A stretch of 64,000 bases of DNA from Sophora flavescens (taxonomy: Eukaryota > Streptophyta > Magnoliopsida > Fabales > Fabaceae): contig CM061063.1 of NCBI GenBank assembly GCA_030762895.1, forward strand, positions 101,082,210-101,146,209, in the 5' to 3' direction. Positions 22,031 through 34,598 of the stretch are shown one piece after another (position 1 is the stretch's first letter; the number at the start of each line of letters is the position of its first letter). The position numbers and the translations under genes are program-made. Under the pieces are notes generated by a model. It saw only the letters and a program-made list of their open reading frames with translations, had not been told where the DNA came from and made no database searches.

Positions 22031-23640
22031 TCAACCTCGATCATATGTGGAAAGCTTGTGCTCATGTATTATTTCATAACTCAAATTAGGGTCATCCTTG
22101 AATTGGTTACCGATTTCATTGGCCATCCAAGTAAAAGTAACATTAGAGTCGATATGTTTATCCTTATTAACTTTAATATCAAAAGTGTCATCATCTGAGT
22201 TTGAGCTAGCATGGAGATACCATTCACAACCATGACCAATGCACATGGCAAATTGACAATGATCTTAGTTTTCTTATTTTTACTCTTAAGTATTTTTACT
22301 CTTGTCCTCCAGCCATTTGTAGCCAAATTTCTTTCATTGCTCTCATATGCAAAGCTCATACCGCATGTGATTCCAATTTAAAACACTTTATTATACCATC
22401 GGAGAGAATTTGGATCCATTTCAAAACACTCTTAAATTATGAGGTCTCTCAGAACTAGGGGTGGACAAGATGCATCGATCCGATCTGGACCCGAACAATC
22501 CGGTGGAGAAATGAAGCAAACAGACGGTTTTGACCGGATTCGCAGGTCACGGGTTATTAGACTCAGTTCCATACGGATAGCATCAGGTGAGTTCGGATTG
22601 GGTAAAAAAAATTCCGACCACATCCGTACCCGACCGAACAAGGAATGTGTGTTAAATTTTTTTTTATCGTTATCTCACTGCTCCCGTCCCTTCGGTCTCT
22701 CACAAAGCATTGGGAAGATGAAAACCGTGTGTAGAGAAGACAAAAAGCTATGTATTCAAGCTGACAACCATTAATTTTGAATTCTTTCTAGGTCTATTAC
22801 TCTTTTTCGTTTCTCATTCTCCATTTCTCTCTCTCTTTTCGACTTTCTCCATTTCTCAATTTTCTAAATGTTTTATATTTCTCTTTCTCTTTATTCTTTG
22901 ATAGATCCCCAAAGGCCCAAATCATCCAAACTCTTCTGCACTTGAGTTCATCTCTTTCTTTCGAGTTCTTTCTCTTGCGGATTTGATACGGCGACACTTC
23001 GTTGTTTTTCGTTCGTCGTCGTCAAGAGAACGCCATGGCCATCGTCCAAAGCAGTGAGCATGTAATGGCCATCGTCTAGAGCACCTCGCGCGCGACCAAA
23101 ACTGTGTTTGATGTATGATTTTTTTTGTTGAAAGTTTGAATTTTTGTTGGGTTTGTTTCTGGTTCCGCTTCAATTCTGAAGCTTCTGTATGATGTATGAA
23201 GCTTTTGGTTTCGCAATTTAAAGTTTGATGCATGTCTGTATGATGCTTCTTCTTCGTTCTGTTTATGTATTTTTTTCTTTTTTATTTGGTTTCAAACCGA
23301 CCCAACCCATCTGTCGACCCGACCAAACTGAACCCGCCTAATCCGAGGGCACTAAACGGACAGAAATGGGTGAGGATATATGCCTGTCGGTTTTCTTCGG
23401 GTTGAGTTTTTTGGTCGGAAACCGACCGAACCCACCCGTTGTTCACCCCTACTTAGAACCACACCTCCACTAAGTGCATCTACATTGGTAAATAACATCA
23501 CCATTTCAAGAGATATCTTATCATCTTTATTTGTGTCAAATTTTCTAATATAATCCTTGTCCAAATATGACTGCCCTCACCACTATCAGGGTCAAAGTCT
23601 GAGTGGTCATTCCATGTACCTCTCAAATCAGCCAAAACAA
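22031..23640 (-). pseudogene. Mutator-like transposase N-terminal fragment, interrupted
   Basis: The minus frame 22246-22031 encodes CIGHGCEWYLHASSNSDDDT, followed by WMANEIGNQFKDDPNLSYEI. This matches the layout of the N-terminal DNA-binding region of MULE/FAR1-type transposases: a Cys/His-rich CxWxIHAS stretch, then a W(I/M)A...F..NP segment. Upstream pieces in other frames (23,564-23,460, containing KFDTNKDDKISLEMVML, and an acidic DFDPDSGEGSHIW stretch near 23,570) fit the acidic leader of such proteins. The frame is broken between pieces, the catalytic DDE domain is missing, and a hAT-type element splits the remnant at 22,456-23,451. Confidence 0.6.
22456..23451. mobile_element. Non-autonomous hAT-type element, 996 bp
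   Basis: Terminal inverted repeats TAGGGGTGGACAA (left) and TAGGGGTGAACAA (reverse complement of the right end). They are flanked by 8-bp duplications CTCAGAAC (22,448-22,455) and CTTAGAAC (23,452-23,459), 7 of 8 identical. An 8-bp duplication and TAGGGGTG ends fit the hAT superfamily. Subterminal regions are rich in CCGAACC-like motifs. No transposase is encoded. It sits inside the Mutator transposase remnant. Confidence 0.85.
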
Positions 23641-23994
23641 ATTCATGTTCTAAAATTTTAAATATTTATTCACAAGAATCACTAAACCCATTATCATCCC
23701 TATCAGATGTGTGCACCTGCCCATAATTAAGTGGATCCTCCCACACTTGTTCAAAAAACAGGGCTCATTGGTTCAACACATAGGTGCTAATGGTCATTAT
23801 CTGCGTCACCATTGGCTTTACTCCACTTGAAAAGCTTCACACCATCCTCTGCCCAGGCAAAACACCTTCCTTTTGAACAACTCACAATCAATACTCAAAC
23901 CAACATGCACTTGGGTACAATACAGTACGGTGAACCATAGTGCAGAACCTTGTGTTGTCTCTGATGGTCACTAAAATCATAAACACTATAGTAC

Positions 23995-24036
<42 letters not shown>

Positions 24037-24480
24037 TAGGAACACTTCATACAAGATGCAATTATAGTATTATAGTAACATTGACAACTTGAAAGGTAGC
24101 TAAGCACTGATGGTGGGATGTTGGTAAGGTGGCTAGAGTAAATGAGTTAAGGTGAAGAATGCGAGGAGTCCTCAGTATTCCCGTTTAAAGATAGACCCAT
24201 TGCTCCATATTTTCATATCCATTGCTCCAAACGCATTCATCTTTTTTTTTTTCTTACATGATTTTTCTGGATTTGAATTTCTTACATGCAAAAATTACTT
24301 CTTAAGTATCAATAATTTAATTTAGTGTTACACATTGTGATGAAGATGAAAAGTATATGTGCTTGAATGTGATTCCAATGGTGCATGCTTCTCCTATATA
24401 GTTAGTTACAATTGATGGATGAATGTCTATTGGTCCGAGTGAAAGGGGTTTGGATCCTTTAAGCACGCGGTATTGGGTTC
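23641..24480. other. Spacer with AAT microsatellite
   Basis: An (AAT)n run covers about 23,997-24,036. Part of 23,641-23,990 could be further degraded leader of the Mutator-like protein on the minus strand, but no frame holds. The last bases, GGTTC, are the left target duplication of gypsy element C. Confidence 0.4.
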
Positions 24481-27113
24481 TGTAACACCCCGAGTTTTTC
24501 CGTCTTCTAATATCAAGAATTTATATAATTACGTTTATATTTTTTTTGAGACTTAGAAAATTTATTTAATTAACCCGAAACCTTATTTAGACTCTACTTA
24601 ACGTTAGAGAGTTACGATTAAAATTTAGGTTGAAATGTCAGGCGAAACCCGGTTTGTGAATTTCACTGACAGTATATTTATACTGATCAGAAGACCTAAT
24701 TTTAATTCGTAAACGAAAAACTTAAGGATTTTATTTTATTTCCAACGATTGTGGATTTTTAGAATTATTTCATTAAACGTGAAATAATATATGTTTTACG
24801 AGTGTTATACTCAATCGGGTGAACGACGGAGCTGATTACGGGAGTTTCAGGACTCGATAAGTGGATAAACCCTATATTCTCCTAGGAATAAGTCATCCAT
24901 GTGAGAGTTTTAATGTAGCTTAAGGTTATGTTAGCAATTTTGGATAATTGCATTTTGACCCCTAAACTTTCTATTAATTACATTTTGGTCCCTAAACTAG
25001 TTTCCATGATACACTAAGTGAAGTGGGCCAATTTCTTTCCATCCAAACCCATTAAAGGCTGCGGCCATAGAGCCCAATTTCATGGCCAAGAATTTATTTT
25101 CCCTGAAGTCATTATGTGCTCATAAGTTTCCTTGTTAAGCATTAAGCTTTAAGTCAGTTTTAAGCTTCAAAATCAATTGGACCTTGGTGGAAATTTTCCA
25201 AGCCCAATTACACAAGACCCATGGCCTCTTTGACTTGCTCATAAATTTCATGAGGCAACTAGAGTCTTCCATCACATTCTTGAACTTGCCATCATCTTCT
25301 ACATTTCTCTCCATTCTAACTTTCTCTCTTAAGCTTCCATTGTTGATTTGTGAAGGAGCTTGGTGATTCTTGCACATTTCTTCATTTCTAAGAGGTGTTT
25401 CATGTTCCTCATCATCTTTAAGCTATCGTTTCTTCAATTCATTTATTGTTTTAAAGCTTATTTCATGATGTTCATCTTAGTTGTTCTTAACTTTGATAAA
25501 TCATAGAAAATCGTAGAAAAATCCTAAAAATGTGAAACCAATTTCTATGTTCCTATTATCATCTCTTCTATCATAATACAAGAGTATGTTGAAATTCAAA
25601 ATTTCCTCCCCATTTAACTTGCTAAGGCCGAACCCTATGTGGTTGGTTGGAGGAAGATTTTGTTCATTCCTTTCATAAATAGTCTTAGATATCATCTTTC
25701 TAGTATGTATCTATGTTGAATCCAAGTTGTTTCATCAAACAAAAATCTCTAGCTTCATTTACCCATCATGGTCGAACCTAGGTCTTTGTAAGTTTGGAAG
25801 TTTTTTATTCAAACTTTGTTGATTAATCACTAATCTATTGTCTTAAGTACTTAGGATCATTAATCCAATGACTTAAGCAATTTTAGAAATTTTTAGCCAC
25901 AAAACCTTGTTGAGGACGTGACCTATCTTTAGTGTATAGGTGATTGTATTTGTTTGATTTTGATTGGTTGATTGTGGTCGTTGAAGGCTAAGTGTGTCGG
26001 TTATACGTGAGTCGTGACACCGGAGTTTGACGTACGTTCGAGAAAGGAAATCGGTAGATAAGTTCTTCAAGAGGTAAGGGGAGAATACCCGGGGAGTTTT
26101 TCCTATAATCATGTGTTATCTAGTTGATGTCTGTATTATTTATCTGTGGTGTTTGTTTCAGTTGTGTTATTTTTATCTGTGATGGTTTATCTGCATTTAA
26201 ATTGTTTATCTGCAGTTATATATTATGATGTTGTGATGCATGATCTGCCTGAGAATATTGATATGATGTTGTTGTTGATTGTTGTTTGAGAAGACTAACA
26301 GTGGTCAGTGCTCAATTAATTAAATGAGATAAAAACTTTACGAAGCTTCACGAGTATTATTCAGTATTTAATTGAGAAATATTGGAATATATTATGATTT
26401 AAGTAATTATTTGAGAAAATAAGAAATTTCTGAAAATATTATTATTTTAATGATTTATCGGTGTAAGAGTGAACTATGAGTCACAGTGAGGATGTAACCG
26501 TGAAATTATTTTTGTATTGCTAATTTTTACGTAAGAAATTCCGTAATATTATAAAAAGTTATTTTGTGAAATAATTTTTTTTTTGACCAAGTTGTGAAAT
26601 TAATTGCTGAAAATAATTTAATAATGATTTTAGAAAATTATTTAAGTGGAAAAAGCTAAGTTTTGGCTTAAATGGCTTTAAAAAGGATAATTGACGGCAA
26701 ATTGGAAAAGTTTCGATGGCAAGTGTTTTTAAAATAGTAGAGCATAGTTGAAATAAGTTTGAGCCTCAAGTGACTCATCTTTGTGAAAACTAAGTTTAGT
26801 ATTTAATGATTTTATTAAATAATTTCTCATTTGAAAAGATTTTCCGAAATCAAGTTTAACTTAACTGTGTTAAAAGTGGTGTTGAACTTAGTAACCGAGA
26901 CGTCGGGGTACTAAGGTTCGTTGTGTTATGGAATTGGGGTCCTTTGTACTTTGAGGTCCTGTAGACTTGTTGTCTATTGTATACGTGGTGTATACTGTTT
27001 AAACATTTAAGATGTTTTCTATTACCACGAACCTATGACTGGTGCAACCAGCAAATAACTTTTTAATTTATTTCCGTACGTGCTACGAAGTAATGCCCAT
27101 GGGGGGTGTTACA
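24481..27113 (+). repeat. 5' LTR of gypsy element C
   Basis: Begins TGTAACACCC and ends GGGTGTTACA, so the termini are also inverted repeats. It is 2633 bp long. Compared with the 3' LTR it keeps a central block of about 1.9 kb (24,894-26,758) but lacks a block of about 0.86 kb after GGTGCA at 27,046. Confidence 0.9.
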
Positions 27114-27117
27114 TTAG

Positions 27118-27132
27118 TGGTATCAGAGCTGG
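27118..27132 (+). other. Primer-binding site of element C (tRNA-iMet)
   Basis: TGGTATCAGAGCTGG starts 4 bases after the LTR end. TGGTATCAGAGC is complementary to the 3' end of plant initiator methionine tRNA, the usual primer for Tekay-type elements. It fixes element C's orientation as plus. Confidence 0.92.
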
Positions 27133-27364
27133 TCGAGTCTTTCGGGAACCTTGGGGAATATGTCTGTTATGTTTTTGTTGTGTGATCTCTGGTTGGACCT
27201 TGTTTGGATTGTTTCCTTGTCGAAACAATGTGTGTTTTGATTTGGTCAAGACTTTGTGAGAACCCATAGATAGTAGATAGTACGTGGATTGAATTACTTC
27301 TTAGAAGTAATGTGTGTTAATACATAAGTACACGTTTCATTTTCTAGTCGCAGCCTAACTGATT

Positions 27365-28049
27365 TTGTTTTATAGGTCAATTAAGGAACCAGCACTAGAA
27401 GGTGGACGTGGACGAGGACGTAGAGGCGGTCGAAGGGATCGTCGAGGTGGTCCGATTGGTGGTCGTGGTAACATGAATGAGGATTATGAAGAAGGAGTGG
27501 ATTATACGACTCATGCAATGGAAAATGTGGCAACTGTGATTGTAAATCAAACTGCATCTATGAATGCCCAGAATCTGCAAGCTGCGGAAGGCAAGGCTCT
27601 GGTTATGTTTCGAAGCCAAAATCCTTCACAATTTGGTGTGAATGCTGATCATGAGAAGGCTGATTTGTGGATTCAGTAGCTGGAGAAAATCTTTGAGTTG
27701 GTGGTCATACCGACAGAAGTTAGGGTTACCTATGCTGCTTTCCTACTGATAGGAGATGCAGAGTACTGGTGGAGAGGTGCCAGGCAACTGTTAGAAGCTG
27801 ATCATCAGGACATTACCTAGAACGTTTTTTGAACTGCATTCATGGACAAGTATTTTCCGGAGAGCATAAGGATCGAGAAAGAACAACAATTTCTGGGGTT
27901 AAAACAGCAAGAATTATCCGTGGGGGAGTATGCGGCGAAGTTTGAATCTCTTGCCAAATACTTTCGTTTCTTTGAAGATCAACTGAATGAAAGTTGGAAG
28001 TGTGAGAGGTTTGAGGCCGAACTGCGATTTGAGATTAAGGAGTCTGTTT
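27365..28049 (+). pseudogene. Gag of gypsy element C, truncated and with stops
   Basis: Encodes an Arg/Gly-rich N-terminus (GGRGRGRRGGRRDRRGG) and then a retrotransposon gag domain with the phrases GDAEYWWRGARQLLEA and MDKYFPESIRIEKEQQFLGL. Gag forms the particle shell. One reading frame runs through with three in-frame stops. One follows WIQ (27,677-27,679). The others lie in DIT*NVF*TAF near 27,820-27,832, where the family has Trp and Arg. The last two fit TGG-to-TAG and CGA-to-TGA transitions. Coding similarity ends after ELRFEIKESV, where a SIRE LTR begins. Confidence 0.85.
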
Positions 28050-28423
28050 TGAAGCTGACACAGGCAAACACAAGAAAGGGGGGTTGAATTGTGTTTGTTA
28101 ATAATTTTCTAAAACAACCTTTAAAACTATTTTTGCACACAAGAAGATTAAAAAATAGAAGCAAGTACACAGAAATAGATCTTTTAAAAGCTTTTAACAA
28201 AAGCAATATCAAAACCCCTCAGTCAGTAAAAACGTATAAAATTGAAAGAGTTTAGGGATAAAAGATTCACACAAAGGATTTTATCCTGGTTCACTCTCTT
28301 CCAACTAAGAGCTACGTCCAGTCCCTTCGACTTGAAGGATTTATCCACTTCTTCTCCAAATAGATTACAACCAAGTATTCAATCCCTCTCCAGGTTTATA
28401 AGTATTCCTTTCTTACCAAGCCT

Positions 28424-31400
28424 TGTAACAGCCTGATTTTAATTATGCTATTAAACTAGTTAAAATATAATTAATTATATTTTAATCTGTGAGTTAGGAA
28501 GTGGTTTTGAATAAAATAAATTCATATTCATACTCCATCTTATGGAAGCAGGTTACCGTAAAATTTCGGGTTGAAAATTCAAACGGAAACCGGTCTGCGT
28601 TTTCACTGACAGAACAACTTTACTGGTCAGAAAGTCCTGATTTAACCTGAAACTGAAGAATAATGGATCGTATCATTTTTTTAGTGATACTGTCTATTTT
28701 AAAAATAATAATAATAATATTTCCTGCCAAAAGAATTAAATATTATATTTTGTTCGAAAGCTGAGCACAAAGTTGCAGCGATAGACCGGACAGATGAGAA
28801 AAAGGTGTCGGATCAACAATAACTTACCATCAATAATCTTGGTTTAAATATTTTGATTAAATATATAAACTAGTTAATGTCCCTAATGCTCTTAAGATCC
28901 TAATTAACTACCAGTTATAAAAACTTCTTGAGGAAGTTTAGTATTTCTCTTTCCTCCTTTCTCTCTTATTCCCGTAAGTCTCCTTTTTTTCTTCTCTTCT
29001 TCTCTTCTTTTCTTCTCTGCTTCTTTTTCTTCATCTATTTCTTTCTTCTTTCTTTTTCTTCTCTCTTCTTCTCCCTTCTTCTTCTTCCTCCAACCAGCCA
29101 CCGCCCCACACCCTCCACCCATCGAACCGCCGTACGCTGCCAGGAGGAGACGCGTCCGACCATGTGGGTTCCTTCCAAGCTTCTTCTTATTCCCTTGTGT
29201 TGAGGTGTTTTCTTTCTCTCTTTGTTTTAAAGAAAACCGCCCCTGCCGTCGCTGTCACAGCCGTGCGCCGCCACCATTAGCACTACCACAAGCTCATCTT
29301 CTTCATTGGGTGAGTGGTTTCCTCACTTCTTTGGTTCATTTTCAAGAAACCCCAAGTTTTCCCCAAACTCAAACCCTAGCTTTAATTTCAGAGTTTGAAT
29401 TTTGAAATTAATTGGTATTTTATGAAATTGGGATTATGATTAAGTGTTCCCCTAAATCAATTTTATCAGTCCCTTGTTAAATTGATTTTTCTCAATTTTC
29501 ACCTTGAGCCTAAAGACCCCCAAATCTGTTTTGACTTAAACCAATGAGATTTTTAATAAATTATTGAGATATGTTATTGAGATATAATTATAGTGTAATT
29601 GTTGAGAAATTAATTTGGCGATTTGTCTGGCTGTTTCTATGTTTGGATCGACTCTATGGGTTGTCGTTAGTGCACGTGTTTGCTTAGAAGAGACTAAAAT
29701 TACTCTCTGGGGACTCTGACTGCGTAACTGACAAGTAGCTGGAAATTGCTGAACATCTTTCAGGTGGGGGAAAGAACTAATCTACCGTCAGAATGGTTAA
29801 GTAGTGTATAATATAATAATTGTGTAGGGCGACCTAAACCCTACTAGTGGTCGAATAATCGACAAGACCAAAATCATATTGAATGCTTTTCTGAAAAATC
29901 AATGATGATTTGGGAATTGTGGATTTATCGATGTTAAGTTATTTATAAAGTATTTTGAGGTTGATTGACTTTACTATTATTGGATTGCTATGATGTGCTG
30001 GTGGTGATCAATTACTTTGTAATATTTGAATATTTATGATTGTCTGTGTTATGCATGATCTGCCTGGATTATTTCTATGCATAGTTGACTTTAAGTGAGG
30101 ATATGTGTTGTTCAGAGATAATTGTTTGGGTGAGAATGAATTGACTTAGAGGTGCCTAGCCTAAACTAATTATTTAAAGATGAGTGGTGACATAGAACAT
30201 GTGTTGAGGTTTTGGTGGAAGGTTAAGGCACTAGGTGGTTATTAATGTGGGTTGGTGAGGTTCGTGTATCGGTATTGTTGTTCGTGATCGTGTGTTGGGA
30301 ACATGCGAGGTTGGAGTATCCGATCATGGATACAGGATGTCACGGGTCAGTTCTCTAACGAGATTGGGAAAACTACCGTGATACCCTTATAGTTCTGGGT
30401 GAGTCGTCCCATATCCTAACGGGAATGAGGATACTTTTGTATTGTGCAGTTATTCCCTAACGGGAATGGGGGAATAGTATCATTCTTGGAATGAGCATCC
30501 TAACGGGAATGAGGGTGTGCACCAGTTTTTGGGGACGCGTCGTTTGGACGACCGGCTAACATCCTAATGGGAATGAGGATGCTCTGGTATTGTGCAGCTA
30601 TTCTCTAACGGGAATGAAGGAATAGTGTCATTCTTTGAATAAGCATCCTAACGGGAAATAGGGTGTATGTCATTCACTGGGTGAACATCCTAACGGGAAT
30701 GAGAATGTGCACGGGGTGGAACACCTTAACGGGAATGGGGGTGGAACACCCAAATGGGAATGGAGGTGTGCACTAGGTGGAACATCCTAATGGGAATGAG
30801 GGTATGCCCCAATGCAAATGAGGGATGGTGGCAGGAGTGGTAGTGGCCACGTTAACGTAAAAACATGGTGACATGATTAGTGAGGTTATGTTAAAATAAA
30901 GTGTTAGATTGCATGATAGTGAGGGTAGAGGATGACAGGGTATGCTTGAGGATAATTTGTGATGTTAGGTGTGTTGATTGTCTATGACAATTACTGTATT
31001 ATATACTATGATTCTTTTCCATTTTTTATGATAGAAATGTTTCTTATCCCCTGTACACTTTCTGTATGTTGTATTTTGTTTTATTATGTAATCGTACTAG
31101 AAGATCTGGCGGACGAACTTAATGACGAGGAATTGGACGGGACTCCCTATGAGCCGGATGCCGGAGGTCGAGTCGTGACCCATGGTGATTAGGGTCAAGG
31201 TAGTATATGGCCAGTGCATCTTGTGAGACGTTTTAAATGTTTTCAGTTGTTTAGTATTTTTGTCTAAGTCTATGCCTGTGAGGGCTCCTACAGAGAGGAT
31301 ACCCTCAATAGTGTTTTGGTAATGTAATAGATAAACATGGGGGTATTTATATATTATAACCTTGCGAATATTTTATGTTACTAATGAAAACTGTGTATGT

Positions 31401-31708
31401 GCATGAAAAACTAATTTGGGATTACTGTATCTATTTATCTCCTAAGTCTTTATCACGACTGGAGTTTGTGTATTTATTTTTCCGCTCCTGGCAGTTGATG
31501 TAAGACCAGAGACCAATTATGGTTGGATAAAGTTTTGAAGTTATAAACTGTCTATTAGGTGTTTTTCCGACGTCATACAAATCTTCGATTTTTAAATGGG
31601 ACATTTCGAAAATGAATTATGAAAATCTCTAATGCTAAACACGCGATTAAGGAATTAATTAATAAGGTTTTAAGTTAATAAAACACCGAGGCACAATGGG
31701 GTGTCTCA
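28424..31708. mobile_element. Gypsy-type solo LTR inside SIRE LTR B
   Basis: Begins TGTAACAGCC and ends GGGGTGTCTCA, with a perfect 5-bp target duplication AGCCT (28,419-28,423 and 31,709-31,713). Across the junction the SIRE LTR resumes exactly (ACCAAGCCT | CTCCAGGCTC; compare 7,890 in LTR A). It is 3285 bp long with no coding frame. Its first 300 bp resemble the LTRs of element C (AAACCGGTCTG, TTTCACTGACAG, GGTCAGAA), so it belongs to a related Tekay-like family. This is a solo LTR left by recombination between two LTRs. Confidence 0.9.
30340..30830. repeat. Interspersed CCTAACGGGAATGAGG repeats in the solo LTR
   Basis: About ten copies of CCTAACGGGAATGAGG or close variants, spaced 30-60 bp apart, several followed by a GTGCA/GTGTC phrase. 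The longer period is irregular, suggesting repeated unequal exchange in the LTR. Confidence 0.88.
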
Positions 31709-33354
31709 AGCCTCTCCAGGCTCTAACTCTAACAAAGAGATTTAACTTATGATCTTCTTAACTCACTATGTATGAGGATCTGAAAGTTTAAGATCAGATG
31801 AATATTACAACAATATTCAAACTAAAGAATACAAACTTTTTCTCTTGAAAGAATATTAGAATAAGTGATTATCGATTGACAAAAGTTGTTCTTCAGAACT
31901 CGAGGTCTTCTATTTATAGTGACCTTATTCTTCACTTGTATTTCTTCAACAGTTATTTTGAATAGTCCCGTTTAGAGATAGCATTGAATGCATGATATCT
32001 GTTGTGACTGATAGGTTGATAGTGGCCTTTGTGAAATGTACTATTAGTTATCACATTTACACCGAATAGAGGGTCATTGCGTCTGAGCAATTTGTACCTT
32101 GAAAACTTTCTTTCATCCTTTGTGTACAATCCAACTTTTTCCACCAGTAAAGAAAAAAAATTCGTACAAGTCACTTTTCATTTCCTCATTGTACTATTTG
32201 TTTTTTGTATTTCCTCGATGGTACTATGATTTTCTTACAAGGAAACAAAGCATCAACAGGATAAAACAAATGGAAAGAACAAATATTCTATTGAATTGAA
32301 TATCAATCATTTGAAATAAATTCAATGTGGGTCAGATTACATTTATTCATTTTTAGAACAACATATACATAAGAGATAGAAGCTCGTCTATTCAAAAATC
32401 TTTGTCTACTCAGTTATTTGTGAGACTAGGTTTGTTTGTTCTTTTATAAGGCTCGTCTAATGACGTGGCATACAGAGCTCGTCTATCAAGTCTTTGGACT
32501 TGCTATTCCTTGGTGAGTTATTATAATCTCCGTCTGGTGACGTGGCATACAGAGCTCGTTTACTTGATTTTTATTTTTCCGTTTATCTAATTCTACCAAA
32601 TATTCCCGTCTGCTGACATGGAAAGTTAAAACTAGTCTAATTGATTTTAAGATTAAAATCCGTCTAGTAAACATTTAGTGCCTCGTCTACTTAAAGAAAC
32701 CAGTCTACTCAATAAATAAATGACTTTACCACACTATTGAGTAGCCCGTTTACACGGGTGGACATGCATTTCTCTTTATGAGTCCAAGCAGATACAAATG
32801 AAAACTTACTCTAAGTTTCCATGTCTTATAATTTTAAGTGTTCCTGCATAACTCAATAAACTTGTTAGATATCACCTAACACTTTGCAAAGCAAATTTAA
32901 TCCTTTTGTTAACATCAAAACACAAAGATTATTTAATCCAAAAACCACATTGGATCCAACAATCTCCCCATTTTTTATGATGACAAAAACTAATTAAATT
33001 TGAGTAGCAAAGTCTAAGAGAGCTTACAAAGCTCCCCCTAAGACATAGCATAAAAACATTTTATAGTAGGTCAGGATTGTATCAGATCATTTACTTAACA
33101 TATCAAACAGAGTGAAAAACATGTAGACTTAGAATATATCAGAATAATTCATAGTATATCAGAGCAATCAAATAAGCAGATATAAAATATATAAAGCATA
33201 AGAAGAGATAAACATGTGCAGACATGCATATGCTTTTAAAAAAAAACTGACTCTTCTTATTAATTTAATTCTCTTCCTTTCTCCCCCTTTTTTGTCATCA
33301 GACAAAAATGTAAAGGAGTTGGAACATCATTGTCAGTAAAAAGAAAAGAATAAG

Positions 33355-34598
33355 CTAAGAGAAGGGTGGAGGTGGAGGTGGAGGAGGAGGGTTTTGGTTT
33401 TGGTTTGGTGGGGGAGCAGGAATTTGTGTAGGCAAATTTTGGCTTTGCTGAAAACTGAGCATGATGCTCATCATTTGATTCATCATTTGATTTGTGGGGA
33501 CCAGAGCTTCAGCAACCTGTTCTCTGACTTGCTCCTTCACTTCTGGTTTGACTCTTTCCACAATGATCTTACCTATCATCTCTTCAAAGTTTGGAGGCAG
33601 AGAGAGTGATGGTCTAGAGCTTTCACCACTATCTTGAGCATGACTAGGAAGGGTGTCCAATGCTCTTGAATGTTTAGGTTGATCTTGTGGGTGAATGATT
33701 GTGAGAGATAGAGGTTGAGAAGAGTGCTTATCTGAAGTGCTTGGTCTGGGAGCAGACTCAGCAACTTCCTCATGTTTATTTATCAACTTGACTACTTCAT
33801 GCTCTACAACAGGTTCCTCAATAGTGATTTCTTCTTCTGTGTGGTCTGATGGAGGTGATGGAGGTGGTGAAGTAGCAGGTTCTAGAACTGGGTCCTCAAA
33901 TCACTTAATTTCATCTTCATCTTCCATAAGAAGTCTAATGACAGGTAGTCCAAAGATATCATTGATAATGATAAACTTGCAGTCTGAAATACCACATTTT
34001 CCTCTGACAGTTGGAATGGCTTTCTTTTCTTCTTGAGACAGTCCAGAGAAGGAGGCTTTTCTTGTGCAGTGAATAACATGTGATTTCCAGAAGTCACTTG
34101 CATGTGCCTTTTCAGAGATTTCTTCAATGGAAATAGATTGCCAATGATCCAACCTTATGAAGAACCACTTTATTTAGTAGTTGATGAAGGATACGAACAA
34201 TATCCTTCATTTCAACAGCCTTCCAAGAGTGATTTCTGACAGTGTCTTCTTTCATTAAACTGACTTCAATAGTCTCAGCCACCAGATCAGCTTCCCAAGT
34301 CTCAGTGAGAACCAATCCTTCCTAGGCGCAGAAAATAGCATCAGCAATGGTGTTCTCAGAAACTACAATCTTCTTTCTCAACACTATAGATGTCTGTATC
34401 AGAAATTTGAACATTCCTCCCGAAGTCCCTAATTAGGTTTGGAAAAATAGGGACTTTGTCTGTGAAGAGCCCTCCCCAGCCAGCAGAATTAATATACTTG
34501 CTAATATCCAAGTTATAGTCTTCCAAAACTCCAAAGTTGAAATGATGCTCAATAGCCAGGTTGAGTTTATCTACGTTGAAGGTTGAAGAAGAAGTCAT
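33355..34598 (-). pseudogene. ORF3 (envelope-like position) of SIRE element B
   Basis: Lies between pol and the 3' LTR, the position of the third ORF in SIRE/Maximus elements. The first frame (34598-34356) encodes an N-terminal domain seen in plant transposon-associated proteins (NVDKLNLAIEHHFNFGVLED, then a GWGGLF phrase). Later pieces are in other frames, so the ORF is broken several times between 34,356 and 33,786. The last piece (33786-33355) has a Ser/Pro-rich region, a charged helix EEMIGKIIVERVKPEVKEQV, a Met/Gln-rich helix and a poly-Pro tail. I see no clear signal peptide or membrane anchor. The envelope label is historical and its function is unknown. Confidence 0.75.

Larger units (their letters stand above)
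28050..32961 (-). repeat. 3' LTR of SIRE element B, split by a solo LTR
   Basis: In the minus orientation it begins TGTTGGATCC at 32,961 and ends CTTCA at 28,050. Removing the solo LTR at 28,424-31,708 and one copy of its target duplication leaves about 1.6 kb, which aligns with LTR A (7539-9487). It lacks A's 25-bp minisatellite. Confidence 0.85.

Noticed and set aside
28904..29405. Several open frames in a CT-rich then GC-rich stretch
   Set aside because: They lie wholly inside a solo LTR; the base composition explains the frames.
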